Below the pieces are notes generated by a model that saw only the letters and a list, made by a program, of their open reading frames with translations, did no database searches and had not been told where the DNA came from. The position numbers and the translations under genes were made by a program. A DNA stretch of 5,322 nt from Methanospirillum hungatei (GTDB lineage Archaea; Halobacteriota; Methanomicrobia; Methanomicrobiales; Methanospirillaceae), in NCBI RefSeq assembly GCF_020216685.1, contig NZ_JAIWNS010000253.1:1-5322 (forward strand). Direction: 5' to 3'. Shown here piece by piece: positions 1 to 5,322 of this stretch; position 1 is the stretch's first letter, and every line of letters begins with the position of its first letter.

Positions 1-1683
1 CGTTCATCTTATGGGAATATCCCATTCATCCTCTTTACCGGCCGGGGCAGGGAAGAGGTTGTAATCGAAGCCCTAAACAACGGGGCCGATTTTTATCTTC
101 AGAAAGGTGGCGATCCGAAGGCCCAGTTTGCAGAATTAGGACATAAAATACGCCAGGCAGTATCCCGCTTGAAAGCTGAGCATGAACTGATTGAATCGGA
201 AAAAAGACTGTCTGATATCATTAATTTCCTCCCGGACGCGACATTTGCCATCAACCGTGATGGTATCATCATTGCATGGAATCAGGCAATTGAAGAGATG
301 ACCGGGTATTCATCTGAACAGATGTTGGGGAAAGGAAATTTAGAATATGCCATCCCATTCTACGGAGAAAGGCGTAAGATTCTCATTGATCTGATATTTG
401 AATCAGATGATGTTGTTGCCGAGCGGTATTCACATATCATTCATGAGAAGAATGTCCTGATCGCTGAGATCTCTCTTCCACGGCCGAAAAATCAGGTCGT
501 TACCCTGATGGGAAAGGCAAGCCCGCTCTACAATAGCAATGGTGAGATTGTCGGTGCCATTGAATCAATCCGGGACATTACCAACCTGAAAAAAGCCGAA
601 GAAGAACTCCGAAAACAATTGGATTTACTTGCCATACGTGAGCAGCAGATTCGGGATAGTGAGACAAAATTTCGTGCGGTCTTTGAACGGTCCTACGAGG
701 CTCTGATGCTAGTGGAAGATGGGGGGCTTGTTGACTGTAATGATATTGCCATCCATCTGTTTGGTTATGATTCTATGGAGGATATAGCCGGCATGCGGCC
801 ATACGATTCTTCTCCCCCGTTTCAGCCAGACGGTCAGGACTCTCAGATTGCTGCCGCACAGCACATCCGTGCAGCTTTTGAAAATGGAAAAGAGCAGTTT
901 GAATGGGTCCACAAGAGAAAGGATGGGTCTCTCTTTCCAGCGGATGTTTTTCTCTCTACCTTTGAGATCAATGGGAAAAAATATATGCAGTCATCTATCA
1001 GGGATATTACCGAGCGGAAAAAGGCTGAACATGCCCTTTTACTGGCGAATAAGAAATTAAACCTCCTCTCCAGCATTACCCGCAATGATATTACAAACCA
1101 GCTTGATGCACTATCAGGATTTTTGGAACTATCCAAAGACACTCTCACAGATCCAAAAATAACCGCAGATTTTATCGAAAAAGAAGAGAGAATCGTTCAA
1201 ATTATCTCTCGTCAGATACGGTTTACAAAAGATTATGAAGATATGGGCGTAAAAGAACCTTCCTGGCAGAATGTTGCAGCAGTAGTACAGAATGTTATGA
1301 CCCGACTGCCGGTGCAGGATATTCGGATTGAGGTAAAAACTGATTCTCTTGAGATATTTGCAGATCCTCTGTTAAAACAAGTGTTTTATAATCTTCTTGA
1401 CAACTCACTCCGGTATGGAGAGACGCTGTCTCGCATTGATGTTTTTTACCAAAAAGAGGGAGAAGACCTTTTATTAGTGTGGGAAGATAACGGAGTTGGC
1501 ATTGCAGAAGAAGAGAAAGAGAAGATCTTTGAACGGGGATTTGGAAAGAACACCGGCCTTGGGATGTTTCTTGTCAGAGAGATCTTGTCCCTGACCGATA
1601 TCATGATCACAGAGAATGGAAAACCGGGAGACGGAGCACGGTTTGAGATGAACATCCCCCAAGAGTCATACCGCCTATCCTGA
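1..1683 (+). CDS. Hybrid sensory histidine kinase (receiver-PAS-PAS-kinase), 5' end outside window, H-box His replaced by Asn
   Basis: The frame is open from base 1 to the TGA at 1681-1683 (560 codons), so the TTG at 169 is internal and the true start lies upstream. Counting from the first codon in the window: residues 1-50 are the end of a response-regulator receiver (ILFTGRG with the conserved Thr at 13, YLQKGG with the conserved Lys at 35). PAS-A spans about 66-193 and ends in IRDIT. PAS-B spans about 219-340 and ends in IRDITERKKAE. The dimerisation helix has SITRNDITNQL, and a HATPase domain follows with an N-box (NLLDNS, 464-469), G1 (EDNGVGI) and G2 (GFGKNTGLGM). The protein is probably cytosolic, since no membrane segment is visible. 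The ATP site looks complete, but the expected phospho-accepting His is Asn362, so autophosphorylation is doubtful. Cell signalling is the likely role; the ligand is unknown. The gene converges on a paralogous locus 10 bp downstream. Family and domains are secure; activity is not. Confidence 0.93.
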   Translation, partial: RSSYGNIPFILFTGRGREEVVIEALNNGADFYLQKGGDPKAQFAELGHKIRQAVSRLKAEHELIESEKRLSDIINFLPDATFAINRDGIIIAWNQAIEEMTGYSSEQMLGKGNLEYAIPFYGERRKILIDLIFESDDVVAERYSHIIHEKNVLIAEISLPRPKNQVVTLMGKASPLYNSNGEIVGAIESIRDITNLKKAEEELRKQLDLLAIREQQIRDSETKFRAVFERSYEALMLVEDGGLVDCNDIAIHLFGYDSMEDIAGMRPYDSSPPFQPDGQDSQIAAAQHIRAAFENGKEQFEWVHKRKDGSLFPADVFLSTFEINGKKYMQSSIRDITERKKAEHALLLANKKLNLLSSITRNDITNQLDALSGFLELSKDTLTDPKITADFIEKEERIVQIISRQIRFTKDYEDMGVKEPSWQNVAAVVQNVMTRLPVQDIRIEVKTDSLEIFADPLLKQVFYNLLDNSLRYGETLSRIDVFYQKEGEDLLLVWEDNGVGIAEEEKEKIFERGFGKNTGLGMFLVREILSLTDIMITENGKPGDGARFEMNIPQESYRLS

Positions 1684-1693
1684 AAAACCCTAA

Positions 1694-2978
1694 TTAATAT
1701 TGTTGAAATCTGAATAATCCATCAGGGACAACAATTTCAAATCGTACTCCCTTTCCTGGACTGCCAGTTTCACGGATCGTAAGTCCGGTGATTGAAAGAA
1801 GTTCACGTACCAGATACAACCCCATTCCGGTATTCTTTCCATACCCATGCTGAAAGATCTTCTCTTTTTTCTGCCTCTTCAACTCCTATCCCGTCATCAG
1901 TATAGGTGATAATGAGTTTATTCCCTCTTTTTTCTGGTGTAATCCGGATGGTGGTGATAGTGGTCCCATGCCTGACAGAGTTTTCAAATAAGGTTGAAAA
2001 GACTTTCTGGATAATAGGATCTGCAAATATCTCTACATCCGGAGAGATAGAAATGTCCGTTGTTATATCTCCGAAGGAGACATCAGATCTCGCTGCATTC
2101 ACAATAGTAAGAAGGTTTACCCATCGGCTGGACAGAGATCCGAAATCTTCATACTCTCTGGTAAATTCTATTGTATTTTTCAACGTCTCTCCTGCGGTGA
2201 GAGCATTGGTGATGTATTCCTTTTGTTCATTCGTCAAATCCGATTCAAGGACGAAATCCAGAGAGACGGTGATGACATTTAAATCATTGATAATATCATG
2301 TCTTGTTATTCCGGTCAGAATTTTGAGTTTTTTGAGTGCTTCAAGGAGAGAGAATTCAAGTCTTTTTCGTTCATGAATGTCCCGTATGATGATGAGATCT
2401 GCCGGGGCACCAAGATATGATATCAATGCCCCAATCGCTTCTACCTGAATTTCCGATTGATCACGTCGAAGGATACTGGTTTCATAGGCCCTGCGCAATG
2501 GTTCTCCGGCAACTCTTTTATAAATAATCTCTGTTATCTTTTCCTGCTTATCAGGAGGGAAAAGTGTCCGAAAGTCTTTTCCGGTAAGTTCATCAACCAG
2601 GTACCCGGTCATTTGTGCAAATGCTTCATTTACGAATACCAGATGGAAGTCCTGAACAATAACGATGCTGTCCTGGGCCTTTTCTATGACATTCCGATAT
2701 TTCTCCTCACTTTCTTTTAATGCGATCTCATACTGTTTCCGCTCAGTTATATCCCTGATGGTGCTGATAAGATATGTATGACCCTCCAGGTCAACAATTT
2801 CAGCAGAGATTGACACCCAAAGGGCTTTTCCTGATTTTGAATGGGTAACTGACTCAAAACCTTTTAATCGGCCCTGTTTTTTGATGAGTTCGATGAATTG
2901 ATCTCGTTCTTCCTGTGAATTCCATAATTGAAGATCTATGGTTCTCTTTCCGATTAATTCCTCATACGAATATTCCAT
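1694..2978 (-). pseudogene. 3' segment: PAS-PAS-histidine kinase with frameshift before the G2 box
   Basis: From the ATG at 2978 a 391-residue frame runs to a stop at 1803. It starts inside a PAS domain (EYSYEELIGK, then IRDITERK at 75-81), so the ATG is unlikely to be a natural gene start. A full PAS follows at about 92-205, then the H-box ITRHDIINDL with the phospho-acceptor His227 (codon 2298-2300), an N-box-like FENSVRHG and the G1 box DDGIGVEEAEK. After Lys371 the frame runs into 20 unrelated residues. The missing kinase end (EKIFQHGYGKNTGMGLYL to a TAA at 1694-1696) lies in the +1 frame. Dropping one A from the A6 run restores alignment with the neighbouring plus-strand kinase without gaps. 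Without the shift the product lacks the G2 ATP-lid motif and should be inactive. Transcript or ribosome slippage at the A-run could rescue it, but that is speculative. Confidence 0.8.
1865..1870 (-). other. Homopolymer frameshift site (A6 on the coding strand)
   Basis: The minus strand reads GCAGAAAAAAGAGAAG. With six A the frame leaves the kinase; with five it gives VEEAEKEKIFQHGYG, colinear with VGIAEEEKEKIFERGFG in the plus-strand paralog. The lesion is therefore one extra base, or a site needing +1 (or -2) slippage. It does not fit a classical -1 slippery heptamer, because a -1 shift would enter the third, wrong frame. Confidence 0.75.
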
Positions 2979-3628
2979 ATTCTGAACGCATGAACAATAT
3001 GGGCCGTCCGGGAACCAGAATCAACGAAATAAATTCCTCCGGCATCAAAGTTTAAGAGAGTTATCGACCTATCAAGGACCGTTTCCAGAAGATCCGTAAG
3101 AATTTGAGCATTATTTACCTCGGATATGATCTCATTGAGAATCCCGAGCATTGCTGCCCGGTGCTTGAGAGATTCTGCTTCGGATTTCAGATCAGGTACG
3201 GGACTTTCCCTCTTGCCCCTCTGCCCTACTGATCTGATTTTCAGAGTGAGTAACGCGAACCTGAACTCCTCATTCCCCTCTTTCCAGGGATATATATCTG
3301 CACCATTCTGGTACACTTCATAGAGAGCCAGATCATTATCAGGATTTGCCAGGAGGATGAACGGGATATCTGCTGACAGCTTCCTGACTGCTTTTAAAAA
3401 GGAAATTCCATCAAAGCCGGGTTTTGAAAACCGGGATATGATAACATCATAAACATGGGAGTATATATTCTCCAGGCCTTCCTGTACCGATGTACAGGTT
3501 TGGACGGAGAATTCGCCCGTTTGCTCCAGGATTTTTTTACCTATGAGGAGACGGTCTTTTTCATCATCTGCATAGAGGATTGAAATCATGTTTTTATGAG
3601 ATCCTGGGTTTTTATCATGTGTACTCAC
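2954..3628 (-). pseudogene. 5' segment: degenerate response-regulator receiver plus truncated GAF
   Basis: This 224-residue frame has a GTG at 3628, but receivers of this family usually begin MISILYxDDE, which matches the ATG at 3587-3589 (residue 14), so the real start is probably there. Residues 14-130 are a receiver: the acidic pair (ADDE, 21-22) and the Lys (YPWKEG, K116) are kept. The position expected to hold the phospho-accepting Asp is Arg66 (IISRFSKP), and the usual Thr is Ala94 (ILLANPD). Residues 159-214 match the beginning of a GAF sensor domain (LGILNEI, then FDAGGIYFVD). Homology then stops and the frame ends ten residues later, where a GAF domain should run about 90 residues more. 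It overlaps the following kinase segment by 25 bp in another frame. As it stands it would make a receiver that cannot be phosphorylated in the usual way, fused to a GAF stump. Confidence 0.7.
2978..2990 (-). other. Deletion junction fusing GAF start to mid-PAS out of frame
   Basis: Upstream of this point the GAF-like sequence ends at IVHA (base 2987). From base 2978 onward the other frame shows the second half of a PAS domain. The rest of the GAF and the start of the PAS are absent. If the two domains were adjacent in the ancestor, roughly 400 bp or more are missing; that size is an estimate from usual domain lengths. Only the joined product is visible, so no flanking repeat can be demonstrated. 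Confidence 0.6.
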
Positions 3629-3854
3629 ATACCTGACAGGTTTTTTATTCTCTCTAACATCCCAAATGTTGTCGTATGGGGGGCATAATTCAGATACTCT
3701 GCTCTTTTTTACCGTTTAATAGGAGGTGAAAAACCTCTGTATTCGTCTTTATCATGTATTATTTACGCAGTGTTATAGTATCTCTATTTCATATCTCATA
3801 TGTTAAAGATTTGCCTTAAAACCTATTCTATGGCCTTGAAACTGGTGCAGCGAA

Positions 3855-3863
3855 TATTTTATA
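3855..3863 (-). promoter_or_regulatory. Possible archaeal TATA box for the broken sensory gene
   Basis: The minus strand reads TATAAAATA here, a good match to an archaeal TATA element. Transcription would begin about 25 bp further left, near 3830, leaving a leader of about 200-245 nt before the GTG at 3628 or ATG at 3589. That leader is long for an archaeon, so a nearer weak box (AATAAAAAA around 3640-3650) is an alternative. No start-site data exist here. Confidence 0.25.
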
Positions 3864-3897
3864 CTCCTTCACCGGAGGTTTAAGGTAGATTATGGGG

Positions 3898-3908
3898 TTA
3901 TATAATTT
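3898..3908 (+). promoter_or_regulatory. Possible archaeal TATA box, plus strand
   Basis: TTATATAATTT closely matches the archaeal TATA consensus. The expected start of transcription, about 25 bp downstream, falls near 3925-3932, just before the ATG at 3947. The spacing suits a short-leader transcript covering the right half of the intergenic stretch. AT-rich DNA gives such matches by chance, so confidence is low. Confidence 0.3.
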
Positions 3909-3946
3909 ACGGTAATAATGGGTTTGTTCCTGATAAACACTGCACC

Positions 3947-4162
3947 ATGTTTGCATCGTCAGATTCGAATAATATTAAGAGCACTTTCGGGGGAGATCGG
4001 TCCCTATGTAACGATGTTGGCTGGGATAACACCCGAATACCCGTATATCAATTGGAAAAAATGCTGACGCCTGGATCTGGGATACTGTTCAGCATAATGA
4101 CCATGACGAGTTCAAGGAGAGAGGATCAGGAGGAAGCACATGAGGAGCAGTGCTGGAATTGA
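3947..4162 (+). CDS. Doubtful small ORF, 71 residues, unrecognised
   Basis: An ATG-to-TGA frame, Ser-rich at the start and Glu/Gln-rich at the end (QEEAHEEQCWN). I recognise no domain, signal peptide or membrane segment. There is no Shine-Dalgarno sequence before the ATG, though a TATA-like box lies about 40 bp upstream. After the TGA the same frame stays open for 34 codons to a TAA at 4265-4267 (ending NYIFVFRKI), and another frame is open over 4063-4140. This could be the debris of an older plus-strand gene or plain chance. Confidence 0.15.
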   Translation: MFASSDSNNIKSTFGGDRSLCNDVGWDNTRIPVYQLEKMLTPGSGILFSIMTMTSSRREDQEEAHEEQCWN

Positions 4163-4256
4163 GTATGGTGGCAGAACAGGGGAGTGCTTGAACAGGATCA
4201 GAATGTCAAGATGATGGCATATGGAAGAGTGGCTACGAATTACATATTCGTTTTTA

Positions 4257-4273
4257 GAAAAATTTAATTTTTC
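4257..4273 (-). terminator. Inverted repeat at the stop codon of the FtsK-like gene, possible terminator
   Basis: GAAAAATT and its exact reverse complement AATTTTTC are separated by a single T, and the pair straddles the TAA of the FtsK-like gene (4264-4266). On the minus strand it places a T5 run just after the stop, which fits the oligo-T signals that end archaeal transcripts. The stem is all A/T apart from its outer pair and has almost no loop, so the T run is more likely to matter than a hairpin. Confidence 0.35.
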
Positions 4274-5322
4274 AATCCACACGCCGAAAAATCACCAGAT
4301 GAAACCATAGCTCCCTGTAATCGCTGTATCGGAACACTCCCCCCGATGAGCATATCCCCATAGCCGGCAAGACATTCTGCTCCGGATTCATCGAGAATTA
4401 TCCGTGAATTTGATACAGACGTCACTTTCAGCGCAATCTTGAGTTGCAGGTTCGCTTTAATGACTCCGGTAATAATCCGTGCATCCGGCCGCTGGGTGGC
4501 CAGAATCAGATGAAATCCTGCCGCTCTTCCTTTCTGTCCGATCTTCTGAATTGCAGTCTCCAGAGCCTCTTTCGTAACCCGGTTCATGATAAGATCCGCA
4601 TATTCATCAATAACGATGATCCGGCGGGTCATCGGTTCAGGTTGCCTAAAATTATACTCAGAAATGTTCGTAAACCCCGTCTTTTCAAGCTGCATATACC
4701 GCTCCTCCATCTCTCTGACACATGCATCAAGGGTCTTGATAGCCATATCAGGATCCATGATCACCGGCATGAAGAGAGATGGGAAGGAGACAAAATCGGT
4801 GAATGTCACCCGCTTTGGATCGATAAGAATGAATGAGACCTGGGGTTTTGGGTTCATGAGAGTGATTCCAATTACGATTGACCGGATAAGTTCACTCTTT
4901 CCTGAACCCGATGTCCCTCCGATAAGACAGCTGGTCATAACCGGATCTGCCAGATCGCCCATCATAACCGATCCGTCTATTCTTCTCCCGATAGGAAAGG
5001 GACACAGCGACCGTGAGGAAGGTTTTCCATCCCGGATCAGGGATCTGACATCGCATGGTTGCCAGGTATCATGGGGCACGTCACAGCTGATATACCCGCT
5101 TTGTGCCTGAATAAGGGGAGGAAAGGTGAGCGAAAGCCCAAGCTGGATATCAACCGCACGGTTCGCAATCTTAGAAAAGGTGACTCTTTTTGAGAGATCA
5201 GGGATAATCTTCAGCCTGATAAACCGTGGTCCGATGGTATATCCTGCCGGGAGAACCGGAATTGAAAGCAGACGGAGAGTCTCTACCAGCCTGGAGAGAT
5301 ACGCCTCTGCCTGGGAGGGATC
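4264..5322 (-). CDS. FtsK/SpoIIIE-type DNA translocase, C-terminal part; 5' end outside window
   Basis: The frame is open from the right edge to the TAA at 4264-4266 (352 residues), so the GTG at 5079 is internal. Counting from the edge: residues 28-81 hold the region before the motor (YTIGPRFIRLK, SKIANRAVDIQLGL, PPLIQAQSGY), as in FtsK/SpoIIIE proteins. The RecA-like motor follows, with Walker A GGTSGSGKS at 135-143, LIDPKR at 166-171, Walker B IIVIDEYADL at 235-244, LATQRPD at 274-280, and the FtsK-type ITGVIKAN and GDMLI segments. The protein should form a ring that pumps double-stranded DNA using ATP, acting in chromosome or plasmid handling. The chain ends about 20 residues after GDMLI, so the DNA-sequence-reading gamma domain of bacterial FtsK is absent. 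Any N-terminal membrane domain is out of view. The left neighbours are signalling genes, which gives no functional hint. A mobile-element or defence role cannot be excluded. Confidence 0.9.
   Translation of the reverse strand, partial: DPSQAEAYLSRLVETLRLLSIPVLPAGYTIGPRFIRLKIIPDLSKRVTFSKIANRAVDIQLGLSLTFPPLIQAQSGYISCDVPHDTWQPCDVRSLIRDGKPSSRSLCPFPIGRRIDGSVMMGDLADPVMTSCLIGGTSGSGKSELIRSIVIGITLMNPKPQVSFILIDPKRVTFTDFVSFPSLFMPVIMDPDMAIKTLDACVREMEERYMQLEKTGFTNISEYNFRQPEPMTRRIIVIDEYADLIMNRVTKEALETAIQKIGQKGRAAGFHLILATQRPDARIITGVIKANLQLKIALKVTSVSNSRIILDESGAECLAGYGDMLIGGSVPIQRLQGAMVSSGDFSACGLKN

Larger units (their letters stand above)
1694..3628 (-). pseudogene. Disrupted receiver-GAF-PAS-PAS-histidine kinase gene (whole locus)
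   Basis: Reading leftward, this stretch encodes in order a receiver domain, the first part of a GAF domain, the second part of a PAS domain, a complete PAS domain and a histidine kinase core. That is the normal order of one long methanogen sensory kinase, but it is spread over three frame segments. The first break, near 2978-2990, joins a GAF cut after about 55 residues to a PAS lacking its first 40-50 residues, with a change of frame. The second, at 1865-1870, is a single extra A in an A6 run (coding strand); removing it joins the kinase G1 box to the G2 box exactly as in the neighbouring kinase. I infer one ancestral gene now inactivated. Two expressed shorter proteins are possible but less likely, because both breaks fall inside folded domains. 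Assembly error would be the other explanation. Confidence 0.75.
3629..4263. other. Long stretch without a convincing gene
   Basis: These 635 bp separate the 5' end of the broken sensory gene from the 3' end of the FtsK-like gene, both on the minus strand. The left half (to about 3945) is AT-rich and contains TATA-like boxes in both orientations and many stops. The right half is less AT-rich and has one 71-codon plus-strand ORF and short open pieces in other frames. I see no tRNA, CRISPR repeats, transposase or terminal inverted repeats of an insertion sequence. Confidence 0.6.

Noticed and set aside
169..171. TTG as the start of the plus-strand kinase
   Set aside because: The same frame upstream encodes clear receiver-domain sequence to the window edge, so the gene starts before base 1.
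1683..1690. T5 run after the stop of the minus-strand sensory locus (GGGTTTTTCA on that strand) as a terminator
   Set aside because: Compatible with an archaeal oligo-T terminator, but short and without other support.
1860..1875. Classical programmed -1 ribosomal frameshift at the A6 run
   Set aside because: A -1 shift would enter the wrong frame; only +1 or -2 restores the kinase.
1906..2376. Plus-strand frame of 156 codons
   Set aside because: It is antisense to the kinase core of the broken sensory gene and has no domain features of its own.
3722..3738. GGAGGTGA, a strong Shine-Dalgarno match, inside a 5-bp hairpin (GAGGT, loop GAAAA, ACCTC)
   Set aside because: No start codon at suitable spacing opens more than a very short frame; the GTG inside it gives only 26 codons. 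The stem is too short to call a regulatory RNA.
3866..3892. GGAGG with a nearby ATG at 3892 on the plus strand, looking like a gene start
   Set aside because: The frame stops after seven codons, so it is not a gene.
5077..5079. GTG as the start of the FtsK-like gene
   Set aside because: The frame continues without stops to base 5322 and encodes conserved FtsK pre-motor sequence.
4444..5110. Plus-strand frames of 130 and 174 codons
   Set aside because: They lie opposite the well-conserved FtsK-like motor and show no recognisable motifs; they are antisense shadows.

Overview
The window looks like a piece of a methanogenic archaeon of the order Methanomicrobiales, with Methanospirillum or a close relative as the best guess. 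The basis is the protein style: receiver-PAS-PAS-histidine kinase chains of the kind abundant in that order, an H-box written ITRHDI, and archaeal TATA-like boxes. No rRNA, tRNA or other taxonomic marker is present, so this is an inference.

Layout. (1) 1-1683, plus strand: the 3' part of a hybrid sensory kinase that enters from the left edge (end of a receiver domain, two PAS domains, dimerisation helices, HATPase). (2) 1694-3628, minus strand: a paralogous signalling gene, convergent with the first and only 10 bp away. It reads as receiver, broken GAF, broken PAS, PAS and kinase core, but it is split by an internal deletion with frame change near 2978-2990 and by a one-base frameshift in an A6 run (T6 at 1865-1870 on the plus strand). 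(3) 3629-4263: about 635 bp without a convincing gene. It holds TATA-like boxes, one doubtful 71-residue ORF and scattered coding-like scraps. (4) 4264-5322, minus strand: the C-terminal part of an FtsK/SpoIIIE-type DNA translocase that continues past the right edge.

How the genes relate. The two kinases are homologous along their whole catalytic halves and carry complementary losses. The plus-strand protein has intact ATP-binding motifs but Asn where the phospho-accepting His should be. The minus-strand locus keeps the His but has Arg in place of the receiver's phospho-accepting Asp, and its reading frame is broken twice. This suggests a duplicated signalling family in decay or turning into pseudo-enzymes. 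The FtsK-like gene is probably unrelated to them in function.

I found no convincing new multi-gene system. The observations most worth checking are the His-to-Asn change, the degenerate receiver, the homopolymer frameshift and the deletion junction.
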